12,462 nt of DNA, from NCBI GenBank assembly GCA_004356685.1, contig SMWS01000143.1, positions 1 through 12,462 on the forward strand, read 5' to 3'. The stretch is from Deltaproteobacteria bacterium (lineage in GTDB: Bacteria > Desulfobacterota_D > UBA1144 > Nemesobacterales > N074bin48). The notes under the pieces were generated by a model that saw nothing but the letters and a program-made list of their open reading frames with translations, was not told the DNA's origin and ran no database searches. Position numbers and translations under genes: made by a program. Below, piece after piece: positions 1 to 7,064 of this stretch (the stretch's first letter is position 1; each line of letters starts with the position of its first letter).

Positions 1-287
1 TCCGTATCGAAGAGAAAATCATTAATATTTGTTCCAAAAAGACGCCATTCAACCAATACACCATTTAATGGCTGTCCTTCGGGATCAGTGACTAATGCCT
101 CGATAATTTGAAGAGTTATTGATTCCTGAGATATGTTAATATCATTAGGGGGATTAACAATTTCCACTGTAGAGCCAAATGGAGCCTGAGGAGGATTAAC
201 CCCACACCCAAGTCCAAATACAGCTATGCTAAATAATAAACAAGCTGCACATCCATAGTAAGTAAATATTTTTTTGTTCTTATTCAT
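1..287 (-). CDS. Lipoprotein with bacterial Ig-like (Big_1-type) domain, C-terminus off the window
   Basis: This partial gene covers about the first 95 residues and runs off the left edge. The ATG at 287-285 follows a strong AGGAGG six bases upstream. The product opens with MNKNKKIF and a hydrophobic stretch ending GLGCGVNPP, so Cys28 is the likely lipidated residue, although the lipobox is not textbook (Gly, Leu, Gly before Cys). Residues from about 40 onward, including ALVTDPEGQPLNGVLVEW, have the pattern of a group 1 bacterial Ig-like (invasin-type) domain, in which a variable loop follows 'VTD..G.P..GV.V'. The gene starts only 20 bases after the pilQ stop, on the same strand, and is probably the last known member of the pil operon. 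By inference it is an envelope lipoprotein that supports the secretin or acts at the cell surface. The total length and number of Ig domains cannot be seen. Confidence 0.8.
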   Translation of the reverse strand, partial: MNKNKKIFTYYGCAACLLFSIAVFGLGCGVNPPQAPFGSTVEIVNPPNDINISQESITLQIIEALVTDPEGQPLNGVLVEWRLFGTNINDFLFDT

Positions 288-307
288 TAGTATCCTCCTA
301 ATATTAA

Positions 308-2227
308 CTATCTGATTATTCTTGGCGTTATAAATACCAGTAGTTCTCTTCTCTGGTCTACCGTCTGAGTATTTCTAAAAAACATTCCAAATATTGGAAG
401 TCTTGAAAACCATGGAATACCGCCAAAGTTTTCTGAAGCAGTTCTTGTAAATATTCCGCCTATTACAATTGTTTCACCATCTGCTGCAATAACATTTGTT
501 GTAGCTTCGTTTGTTCTGATACCCGGCTGACCGCCTGCACCTGTTGTTCCAGGATCAGGAGCATTGTCTGAAATAGATAGACTCATTAATATTTTATCGT
601 CGTTTGTTACCTGCGGAGTTACATCTAACGTAAGTGAAGCATCAACGAACTGAGTTTGTGTACCAGCAGATGAAACACTTAGAAATGGTATAGATACACC
701 TTGTGTGATACTCGCAGCTTGATTATTCATCGTAAGAATTTTAGGAGAGGATAATATTCTTCCATCACCCCTCGTTTCTAGCGCCGACAGTCTTATATCG
801 AGGTCATATGCCCCTGTTAAGCTGCCAAGTATTAATCCAACCGCAGCTCCTGCTCCTGTCTGTACAGCTGCTGGAAAATCTACTATAAAATCATTTGCGA
901 TATTACCAAAAGCGGGATTATTAACATCTACACCACCTACCTGGACATCAGATGGAAAGACAGCTCCTGTAGGATTTCCTGTAGCAGCAGAAGCCCTGTA
1001 GTTAAGACCCCACTGAACACCCAATTCTCTTGTGAAATCTAAGGTTGCCTGGACAATCCTGGATTCTATTAACACCTGAGGTTCTGGAATATCAAGTACA
1101 GCAATCAATTCTTCTACACTTCGTATTCTACTCTCAGTATCTGTGAGTAATATACTATTAGTTCTTGTATCAACCCTAAGAGTGGCTCTTCCACTCAGTT
1201 TAGAATCAATTAATGGGACGAGCTCTCCAGCCCTTGCGTAATTAATAAATATCTGCTTTGTTACAAGTGGCTTAGTTGATTCACGCGTTCTCGCTGCCTT
1301 TAATCTTTGACTCTGCCTTGCATTAATAACATTATAAGGCGCTATTTTTAATATATTTCCTTCTAAAATGGCTCCTAGTCCTTTTTCTTCTAAAACTAGG
1401 TCCATGGCTTGATCCCATGGTACATTTGCAAGTCTCAGTGTAATATTTCCTCTTACCCCACTATGTATTATTAAATTGAATCCGCTTATATCAGCCAGAA
1501 TTCTCAATACATCCCTTACATCAGCATCTTTGAAATCAAAAGAAACTAATTGGCCCCGATATTCTTTACCTACTCCTCCAATCGAGGCGCTTCTAATATC
1601 AAAGGCCCATAAATCTACTTCTACATCTTCTTCTTCTAATTCTTCCGCAATTTTTTCTTCTGGTGTTTTACCTATTTTAATCTTTAAAGAATTTCCATCT
1701 TGATTTACCTGAATATCTACCTCTTCTTTAAGTTCAGCAACTATTATCACATTAGTCTCATCCAGAGGATCACGAAATGAGGATAGAAAATTTAAAGGCG
1801 TATCAAAATCACTTAAGTCTCTTGCAACCTGCAATCTATCATCAAGTACTACATTTATGAGTTTCAGGCTATACTTATTCGACTCCTTATCAATTTCTTC
1901 GTATGAAGCTATAAAACTTGTGGTTATCGTGACAATGCCTACTCCATTTTCAACTTCAATGCTTATATTTTCGATAGTATTTAAAGTATTTGTATCCTCT
2001 ATAACTGAAGCACTTACTGCTGGAATATCATCGCTATCCGCTAAAGCAACTTCACTTTCATCGTGAGATACTTCTTCATTTGTATTAACAATTTCGCCAG
2101 TATCGGGAGTATCTGCTGCCGCCATTTCTTCATTTATCTTTTCTACCTCTTCAGAATTAACAAATAAATCTAAAGGAGAAAACAAAATGGTAACAAGCAT
2201 AAATATTTTTAATAAATTTTTCATCAT
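308..2227 (-). CDS. pilQ: Type IV pilus secretin PilQ
   Basis: PilQ forms the outer-membrane ring through which the pilus fibre exits. The 639 residues begin with a signal peptide (hydrophobic core about 5-22) and an acidic low-complexity linker (about 25-80). Next come one AMIN-like beta domain (about 87-187, the peptidoglycan-binding type in PilQ), an N0/STN domain (about 227-297, starting VSFDFKDADVRDVLRILA) and an N1 secretin domain (about 322-383). The secretin core spans about 384-639, with VLIESRIVQA, LSALETRGDGRILSSPKI and the closing FRNTQTVDQRRELLVFITPR, all family hallmarks. There is one AMIN domain rather than the two seen in some PilQ proteins. The start is the first of two adjacent ATGs, with AAGGAG nine bases upstream; the second ATG, next to a closer GGAG, is also possible. 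It follows pilP by 34 bases. Confidence 0.97.
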   Translation of the reverse strand: MMKNLLKIFMLVTILFSPLDLFVNSEEVEKINEEMAAADTPDTGEIVNTNEEVSHDESEVALADSDDIPAVSASVIEDTNTLNTIENISIEVENGVGIVTITTSFIASYEEIDKESNKYSLKLINVVLDDRLQVARDLSDFDTPLNFLSSFRDPLDETNVIIVAELKEEVDIQVNQDGNSLKIKIGKTPEEKIAEELEEEDVEVDLWAFDIRSASIGGVGKEYRGQLVSFDFKDADVRDVLRILADISGFNLIIHSGVRGNITLRLANVPWDQAMDLVLEEKGLGAILEGNILKIAPYNVINARQSQRLKAARTRESTKPLVTKQIFINYARAGELVPLIDSKLSGRATLRVDTRTNSILLTDTESRIRSVEELIAVLDIPEPQVLIESRIVQATLDFTRELGVQWGLNYRASAATGNPTGAVFPSDVQVGGVDVNNPAFGNIANDFIVDFPAAVQTGAGAAVGLILGSLTGAYDLDIRLSALETRGDGRILSSPKILTMNNQAASITQGVSIPFLSVSSAGTQTQFVDASLTLDVTPQVTNDDKILMSLSISDNAPDPGTTGAGGQPGIRTNEATTNVIAADGETIVIGGIFTRTASENFGGIPWFSRLPIFGMFFRNTQTVDQRRELLVFITPRIIR

Positions 2228-2261
2228 AACTCCGTTCTCCTTATTCTTTTTATGAATATGT

Positions 2262-2807
2262 TTACTCTTTAAAAGCTAATATTGATTTACTTAGTTTAAT
2301 ACTTCTTAAACCATCTGCATTTATAAAATATTTCCTTTCTTGAACAGAAATACCATTTTCCCTTATTTCAATAATCTTTCCTTCCCTATTACCAACCTCA
2401 TCTCCTACAGTTAACATATATGTATTTTTTTCCGGGTCTACGATCATTGCCTGAGGAGTGTTTTCTAACCAAAAAACACCTACCAGCTTAAATTGATCTA
2501 ATTTATATCTCTTAATAGGTGGAGCTAGAGGATCAATTTCAGGGTTTAACTCCCTATCACCAGCATCTACAACTTTTAAAAATGGCTTAAAAGGATCTCT
2601 CTTATCTATGGGATTATAAAATTTTTCTTTTGAATATATATCTTTAATAAATAAATCAAGATCGATATCTTCTACATTAGTATCTGAATAAACATTTTTA
2701 TCATTAGGTTGATTCTTTACTTCTTGTGAGTAAGAAATATCTACTTTCACATTGACTAAGAATACTGAAACAATGATTATGATTATATATATATAGTTTT
2801 TATTCAT
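2262..2807 (-). CDS. pilP: Type IV pilus assembly protein PilP
   Basis: PilP links the inner-membrane PilN/PilO pair to the N0 domain of the PilQ secretin. The 181-residue protein has an N-terminal hydrophobic segment (about 4-20). It then has an unstructured acidic region (about 28-60), the family motif KRDPFKPFL (about 69-77) and a small beta domain (about 103-170) with LDQFKLVGVFW, AMIVDPEKNTYMLTVGDEVG and GKIIEIRENGISV, which is the PilP HR domain. PilP of Neisseria and Pseudomonas is a lipoprotein. This one contains no cysteine, so it must be held by an uncleaved signal anchor or be released as a soluble periplasmic protein. The ribosome binding site is weak (GAG about eight bases upstream). 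The gene follows pilO after an unusually long, almost pure A+T gap of 75 bases. Confidence 0.95.
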   Translation of the reverse strand: MNKNYIYIIIIIVSVFLVNVKVDISYSQEVKNQPNDKNVYSDTNVEDIDLDLFIKDIYSKEKFYNPIDKRDPFKPFLKVVDAGDRELNPEIDPLAPPIKRYKLDQFKLVGVFWLENTPQAMIVDPEKNTYMLTVGDEVGNREGKIIEIRENGISVQERKYFINADGLRSIKLSKSILAFKE

Positions 2808-2882
2808 ATTTTTATCTCGTCTATTAATATTTATTTATGATTTAACATAATTTATATTAATTATTTGCATTATATTATTACA

Positions 2883-3467
2883 CTATTTATTTACAGGCTT
2901 AATCCTAAATGTAACGGCACTGAAAGTTGCGTTTAATATCATCTTTTTCCTAGTATTCTTGCTCACTTTTAAAGACATATTCCTTATATTTACTATCCTC
3001 GGCAGCTTTGCAATTCTGTCAAAAAAGTTTGCTAACTCAAAATACGATCCTCTTACGTTTAAAGAAATTGGTATCTCAATATAGACTTCCTTCTGGACTT
3101 CTTTTTTAGGAGTAAAAGCAATTGGTTTCAATCCAGATGCATTAACTGCCGAATAAATACTGTCTATTAATGTTGCTATTTCTTTTTTTACAGGCAGTTT
3201 TTTTGCTGCCTGTTTGAATTCATTTTCTAATCTTTTATTTTCTGCTTCAAATTTAGGTAATTCTCTTGCTATGTTTTCATATTCATTTCTTAATTTTTCT
3301 CTTTTTTGTAGGGTTGTTTGAAGGCTCTTAATCTCTGATCGTTTAGGCTCCAACAAAAAGTAATAAAAGGCCCCTGCAAGCACAGCTATTATCACCGCAA
3401 GAATAAGTAACCTGGCTTGAAAAGACTTGCTATTAATACTTTCTACCATATCTTCAAATATTGCCAT
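2883..3467 (-). CDS. pilO: Type IV pilus inner-membrane alignment protein PilO
   Basis: PilO pairs with PilN in the inner membrane to build the periplasmic part of the alignment complex. The 194 residues show a short cytoplasmic N-terminus, one transmembrane helix (about 18-38, RLLILAVIIAVLAGAFYYF), a long coiled coil rich in Lys and Glu (about 40-92) and a C-terminal ferredoxin-like domain (about 95-190). That domain contains the typical ISLNVRGSYFELANFFDRIA and LPRIVNIRNMSLKV stretches. Length and layout are normal for the family. AGAGG lies about seven bases upstream of the ATG, and the gene starts 16 bases after the pilN stop, as expected for an operon. Confidence 0.96.
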   Translation of the reverse strand: MAIFEDMVESINSKSFQARLLILAVIIAVLAGAFYYFLLEPKRSEIKSLQTTLQKREKLRNEYENIARELPKFEAENKRLENEFKQAAKKLPVKKEIATLIDSIYSAVNASGLKPIAFTPKKEVQKEVYIEIPISLNVRGSYFELANFFDRIAKLPRIVNIRNMSLKVSKNTRKKMILNATFSAVTFRIKPVNK

Positions 3468-3483
3468 ATATGCCTCTGTATTT

Positions 3484-4290
3484 TTAAAATACTATTACAT
3501 TAGAGCCATCGTCAGAACCTACAATTCCTGTCATAGGTTTCTTCTTTGTCTCTGTTTTTTCTTGTTTTTCAGAATCTATATCATCCATATTATCTTCTTT
3601 TAACTTTGATTTAGACTTATCTAAAACTTCCATTCCATCTGTAACAACACTTTTACTACTATCAATTACAGAAGGAGGCACTGTCGAATCAGATGTCTTA
3701 ACAACAGTCGTATCAGTATCTGATTTAGCCTCAGGTTGTTCTTCTGGAGACTTAAAATAATCTACTCTTACTGAAAGACCAAAACTTTTAAACAGCTTGC
3801 CGCTTACTTTTTTATTTCTTATCTTGGAAAGATTTACCGATTCAAAATGAGGTGAAGACTGTAGACTTCGTATAAACTCTGATATCACAAATTCAGAACT
3901 TGCAGTACCCGTTATCTTAGCTGAAGAACCTCTTGTAGAAAATGCACTAATCCACGCCCTTTCGGGAATTTCAGAAGAAAGTGCATCCATGACATACAAA
4001 GGACCAACGCGGTTTTTTTCAAGCCGTGCAATTACCTTTATCCTTTCCTCTAATTTTTTATTCTGCACCTTAAATTTTTCAACTTTCTTTTTTATAACAT
4101 CCAGTTCTTTTATTCTTTTATTAACCTGTACGGTTTCATCTTCTATGCTGCTTATTTGTTGATTTTGCCTAACCACAATTACAAACATGAAACCAATTAC
4201 AACTAAAATTATAAATACACCAAATACAAATTGGGAAAGACCTTCTACTTGTTTTCTTTCTTCTAGAGGTAATAGATTAATTTTTATCAT
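3484..4290 (-). CDS. pilN: Type IV pilus inner-membrane protein PilN with an extended C-terminal tail
   Basis: PilN is a bitopic inner-membrane protein whose cytoplasmic N-terminus binds PilM and whose periplasmic part pairs with PilO. The N-terminal MIKINLLPLEERK holds the INLLP motif that docks into PilM. A transmembrane helix (about 21-40), a coiled coil (about 44-92) and a ferredoxin-like fold (about 95-180) follow. The last 88 or so residues (181-268) are an extra tail rich in Ser, Thr, Asp and Lys with no evident fold, ending in the hydrophobic NVIVF. Typical PilN is about 180-210 residues, so this one is clearly longer. The ATG overlaps the pilM stop (ATGA), and GGAG lies seven bases upstream inside pilM, so translation is probably coupled. 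Confidence 0.95.
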   Translation of the reverse strand: MIKINLLPLEERKQVEGLSQFVFGVFIILVVIGFMFVIVVRQNQQISSIEDETVQVNKRIKELDVIKKKVEKFKVQNKKLEERIKVIARLEKNRVGPLYVMDALSSEIPERAWISAFSTRGSSAKITGTASSEFVISEFIRSLQSSPHFESVNLSKIRNKKVSGKLFKSFGLSVRVDYFKSPEEQPEAKSDTDTTVVKTSDSTVPPSVIDSSKSVVTDGMEVLDKSKSKLKEDNMDDIDSEKQEKTETKKKPMTGIVGSDDGSNVIVF

Positions 4291-5336
4291 GGCCTGTCTC
4301 CGATTTTTCTAATAGCTAGCCCAGTGGCAATACTCATTTTAGGCGCAATATCACTGATATAATCAGAATCAAAATCTTTTGTGCTAAACCCAATATTTCT
4401 AAACGGGTTGAGAGTTTCCACCTCTGTAGCAATGAGTGACTTTAGAGTGGACTCCATTTCAGGAACCTTGCTTGATCCACCTCCAACAAGCACAGAATTA
4501 ACCTTTTCTTTCCATATAGTATTAGTGAAAAAGTCCAGTGTTCTTTTGATTTCGCCGCATATCATGTTATTAAAATCACTTGAAATTCTTTTTAATTCTT
4601 GAGAGGCACTCTCTGATCCAAGTGAATATTTCATTTTTTCGGCTTCTTCAAAACTTACATCAAATTCTTTTTGTATCATTTCTGTAAATTGGTTGCCACC
4701 TGTGGTTATATCTCTTGTGAATATTGAAACCCCTTCTCTAAGTATATTTACGTTAATTATGGAGGCACCGACATTAACTAGCGCTATAACACCATGATCC
4801 TCAAAATAATTGACATCGTACATATTTTCTAAGGCAAAAACATCTACATCTACAACGACCGGATTCAGGCCAGCATCAGTTACAACATTTAGATAACCGC
4901 CCGCTATGTCTTTTTTCGCTGCTATTATTAGGACTTCCATATTTCCTTCGGCAGTTTCACCCGGAAGTATCTGAAAGTCGTAGTTTACATCTTCTACGCT
5001 TTGAGGAATGTATTGCTCCAGTTCCCAGGGAATTGATTCTTTAAGCTCCTTATCTGGCATTTTAGGCATACTTACTTTTTTGATAATAACAGAATGCCCA
5101 GAAACCCCTATGGCTACATTTTTCGACTTTATACTTAAATCATCGATCAATGTAGCAATTGCATCAATAACATTTTCAGGATTATTTATAACCTTATTTA
5201 CAATAGCATCTGGAGGGAGTAGTGCTTCACCAAGTTTTTTAAGCTGAAAACCTTTCTTGCTACCTTTAAGTTCTACGAGTTTTATCGAACTAGAACCTAT
5301 ATCAAGTCCAACTACTTCTTTCTTCGAAAAAAACAT
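4287..5336 (-). CDS. pilM: Type IV pilus cytoplasmic actin-like ATPase-fold protein PilM
   Basis: PilM is a cytoplasmic actin/FtsA-like protein that binds PilN and connects the pilus motor side to the envelope scaffold. In its 349 residues I see phosphate loop 1 (VGLDIGSSSIKLVEL, about 9-23), the conserved WELEQYIPQSVEDVNYDF region (about 104-121), phosphate loop 2 (ALVNVGASIINVNIL, about 185-199) and the adenosine loop (VLVGGGSSKVPEM, about 282-294), close to the end SIATGLAIRK. Length is normal. The ATG is preceded by GGGAGG at 5346-5341, four bases away. Another ATG at 5340-5338 is in a different frame. It is the first gene of the operon, about 20 bases from its inferred transcription start. 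Confidence 0.96.
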   Translation of the reverse strand: MFFSKKEVVGLDIGSSSIKLVELKGSKKGFQLKKLGEALLPPDAIVNKVINNPENVIDAIATLIDDLSIKSKNVAIGVSGHSVIIKKVSMPKMPDKELKESIPWELEQYIPQSVEDVNYDFQILPGETAEGNMEVLIIAAKKDIAGGYLNVVTDAGLNPVVVDVDVFALENMYDVNYFEDHGVIALVNVGASIINVNILREGVSIFTRDITTGGNQFTEMIQKEFDVSFEEAEKMKYSLGSESASQELKRISSDFNNMICGEIKRTLDFFTNTIWKEKVNSVLVGGGSSKVPEMESTLKSLIATEVETLNPFRNIGFSTKDFDSDYISDIAPKMSIATGLAIRKIGDRP

Positions 5337-5360
5337 TCATCCTCCCTGATGATTCATAGA

Positions 5361-5389
5361 ATTAAAACACATTTTCTTAAATTTATCAA
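5361..5389 (-). promoter_or_regulatory. Probable sigma-70-type promoter of the pil operon
   Basis: On the minus strand, a -35 box TTGATA (5389-5384), a 17-base spacer and a -10 box TTTAAT (5366-5361) precede pilM. The last three spacer bases are TGT, giving an extended -10 (TGTTTTAAT). The inferred start is near 5354, leaving a leader of about 18 bases with its GGGAGG. This is pattern matching only; in such an AT-rich region chance matches occur, but spacing and position are both right. Confidence 0.6.
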
Positions 5390-5450
5390 GATCATAGAAA
5401 ACAACATATAACATAAATAAACTTTTAATATCAGACAGTTGAATTAAACT

Positions 5451-5463
5451 GCTAATAATTAGC
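5451..5463. repeat. Perfect 6-1-6 palindrome GCTAATAATTAGC
   Basis: GCTAAT and ATTAGC flank a single A. The site lies about midway between the two divergent promoter candidates, roughly 60 bases upstream of the pilM -35. It could be an operator or activator site. AT-rich palindromes arise easily by chance, so function is only suggested by the related site at 5573-5582. Confidence 0.4.
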
Positions 5464-5538
5464 TTTAACAAACTGACATTTGTTTTTGTATTTACCATAT
5501 TATAACTAATTAATTAAATGTTTTTAAAATAAAATTTA

Positions 5539-5570
5539 TTGACTAATACCCTTAATATATTTAATATAAT
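5539..5570 (+). promoter_or_regulatory. Probable promoter of the plus-strand exported-protein pair
   Basis: TTGACT (5539-5544) matches the -35 consensus at five of six positions. A 17-base spacer leads to TAATAT (5562-5567). A perfect TATAAT at 5565-5570 would need a 20-base spacer, which is too long on its own. The inferred start is near 5575, leaving a leader of about 65 bases without an obvious Shine-Dalgarno sequence. Confidence 0.45.
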
Positions 5571-5572
5571 TT

Positions 5573-5582
5573 CTAATATTAG
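5573..5582. repeat. Palindrome CTAATATTAG at the inferred plus-strand transcription start
   Basis: The ten-base perfect palindrome carries the same CTAAT and ATTAG half-sites as 5451-5463, here with no spacer. It sits immediately after the -10 box, where a bound repressor would block initiation. Further single CTAAT copies are at 5506-5510 and 5543-5547. This is an inference from pattern and position. Confidence 0.35.
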
Positions 5583-5640
5583 CAATATACACATTTAAAT
5601 ATCTTAACAATTACTTTAACAATACTTTGTAACTTATCTC

Positions 5641-6066
5641 ATGTCAATACTTTTTCTTTCAAAGCTAGAATTTACTTTAATTTTTTTGCTAGCAATTTTT
5701 GCTGGTTTATTCATAAACTCCTTGCTATATGCGCAAAATTTGAATACAAATCATAAAATTGAAAGAATTTCGGAACTAATAGAAAAGCTTGAAGACTACA
5801 AACAGTACATACCTAAAGACTCATTAGATTTATCTAAAGATTTAGTTGAAAATTTAAGCGATGATACTAACAATAATTTTGATACCAAACTTTTAGATGA
5901 AATAGCAAAAGTCCATATAGATTTTCTCAATATTTTAATCACTGAGGCAGAAAACAAAATCAAGTTAGAAGAAACTAGCAATAAGATAAAAGAGGAACAG
6001 CAAAAATATGAACAACTATCAAAGTATAATTCTGAAATAACTGAAGAGCTCAAAAATTACAAATGA
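5641..6066 (+). CDS. Exported coiled-coil protein of unknown function
   Basis: I do not recognise a family. The 141 residues begin with a hydrophobic segment (about 10-29) ending SLLYAQ, which looks like a signal peptide cleaved near residue 31. The mature part is about 110 residues, almost all predicted helix: a Lys/Glu-rich region (KIERISELIEKLEDYKQY), a central acidic Asn/Asp-rich turn and a C-terminal coiled coil (about 95-140) with heptad-like spacing. It has no cysteine and no enzyme motif. The ATG lacks a clear Shine-Dalgarno sequence, but no other start fits, because an in-frame stop lies at 5617-5619. Its stop overlaps the next gene (ATGA, 6063-6066), so the two products are probably made together. 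The base composition matches the neighbours. A periplasmic scaffold or adaptor role is a guess. Confidence 0.8.
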   Translation: MSILFLSKLEFTLIFLLAIFAGLFINSLLYAQNLNTNHKIERISELIEKLEDYKQYIPKDSLDLSKDLVENLSDDTNNNFDTKLLDEIAKVHIDFLNILITEAENKIKLEETSNKIKEEQQKYEQLSKYNSEITEELKNYK

Positions 6067-7064
6067 TAAATACTAAACTTTTACTTGCTTCCTGCATTAT
6101 AATTGCTGCTTTGTTTGTAGAATCCATAAAATCAGATGAAAAAGATCTGGTAACAGGTTCTGAAAACAAAATAGCAGTAGAAAAAATAAATGAATCACTA
6201 GCTTTTATCGAGAAATCTAACCAGGAGAAGTTATCCGGCAATTTACTAAAATCTCAGCAGTATATTAAGATTGCAGAAATAAAGCTTGAAACCGGACAGT
6301 CGCTTCTAAGAAGCTATTTAATCAAAGCCAAGACAGCGGAGTTAGAAAACAACCTTGCTTCTATCAGATCCAAAAATCTAATAATCAAAGAAGAATTTAG
6401 AAATAATATTGCTAAGTTAAAACAATTTAAAGACAATACAACTCTTTCTGAAGAATTAATTTATAATAATTCACTGAACAATCTGGAAAGCGCTCTCTCA
6501 CTTATAAACGATGCAGAAAAGGTTGATGCTACCGTATATAGTTCGAACCTCTTAAATAAAGCATATACTCATTACCAAAAAGCCTCAGACAATCATAACA
6601 AAGGCCATTATGAAGAATCTGCAACCTATTCAGAACAAAGTATAGAATTTGCAAAGCAGGCACTGCAGCAATCCACAAATAAGTATAAAGAAAAAGAAAA
6701 TCTAAGAAGTAACCTTTCTGATATATTTGGGTTTACTTCGGATAGTGTTAATAGTTCCATCATACTATCATCTGAGGATGTATTTTCTCCTCAGAGTAGT
6801 TCTATAAGGTTTGATTTATACCCTTCTTTAGACAAGATAGCAGGAACTATTAAAGATTATGAAGATTTAAAAATCGAAGTTAAATTGTACAATAATAGTT
6901 TCAAGAGCTCTAATAAAAACATGGCCCTATCTAATAAGCAAAAAGATACGATAATAGGTTATTTAATCTCCAAAGGGATTAATGAAAAAGCTTTTATAGA
7001 AAAGAAATACACAACAAAAGAAATAACAAAACAAAGAAAAATAGAAATAATTTTAAATAATTAG
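6063..7064 (+). CDS. Exported helical protein (DUF4398-like) with a degenerate OmpA-like C-terminal domain
   Basis: The 333 residues start with a signal peptide (MINTKLLLASCIIIAALFVE; Cys11 lies inside the hydrophobic core, and I do not call a lipobox). Two helical segments follow (about 35-123 and 126-205). The second, with YHYQKA-like spacing and HNKGHYEESATYSEQSIEFAKQAL in pieces, resembles DUF4398 helical hairpins that often precede OmpA domains. Residues about 246-333 match the OmpA C-terminal fold: N286 and LS (289-290) of NxxLSxxRAxxV, then YLISKGI (300-306), identical to my memory of E. coli OmpA. However, the Asp and Arg that bind diaminopimelate align with Asn278 and Gln293. Peptidoglycan binding is therefore doubtful. 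It is coupled to the upstream gene, and its stop overlaps the stop of the convergent lipoprotein gene. The envelope role is inferred. Confidence 0.8.
   Translation: MINTKLLLASCIIIAALFVESIKSDEKDLVTGSENKIAVEKINESLAFIEKSNQEKLSGNLLKSQQYIKIAEIKLETGQSLLRSYLIKAKTAELENNLASIRSKNLIIKEEFRNNIAKLKQFKDNTTLSEELIYNNSLNNLESALSLINDAEKVDATVYSSNLLNKAYTHYQKASDNHNKGHYEESATYSEQSIEFAKQALQQSTNKYKEKENLRSNLSDIFGFTSDSVNSSIILSSEDVFSPQSSSIRFDLYPSLDKIAGTIKDYEDLKIEVKLYNNSFKSSNKNMALSNKQKDTIIGYLISKGINEKAFIEKKYTTKEITKQRKIEIILNN

Larger units (their letters stand above)
5341..5640. other. Divergent intergenic region between pilM and the plus-strand pair
   Basis: This 300-base gap is extremely A+T rich and holds no credible coding frame. 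It carries the pilM promoter on the minus strand (5361-5389), a plus-strand promoter candidate (5539-5570) and at least two short palindromes of CTAAT/ATTAG type (5451-5463 and 5573-5582). A second minus-strand TATAAT (5504-5499) has no matching -35 and is not called. The region probably controls both directions. Confidence 0.6.

Noticed and set aside
2808..2882. Internal promoter in the AT-rich pilO-pilP gap
   Set aside because: Many TATAAT-like strings occur because the gap is nearly all A and T; no -35/-10 pair stood out.
4381..4602. Plus-strand reading frames opposite pilM and pilQ
   Set aside because: They run antisense through strongly conserved pilus genes and their translations look like shadow frames with no start signals.
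5499..5504. Perfect TATAAT on the minus strand upstream of pilM
   Set aside because: No acceptable -35 at 16-18 bases and no TG extension; the site at 5361-5389 is closer to pilM and complete.
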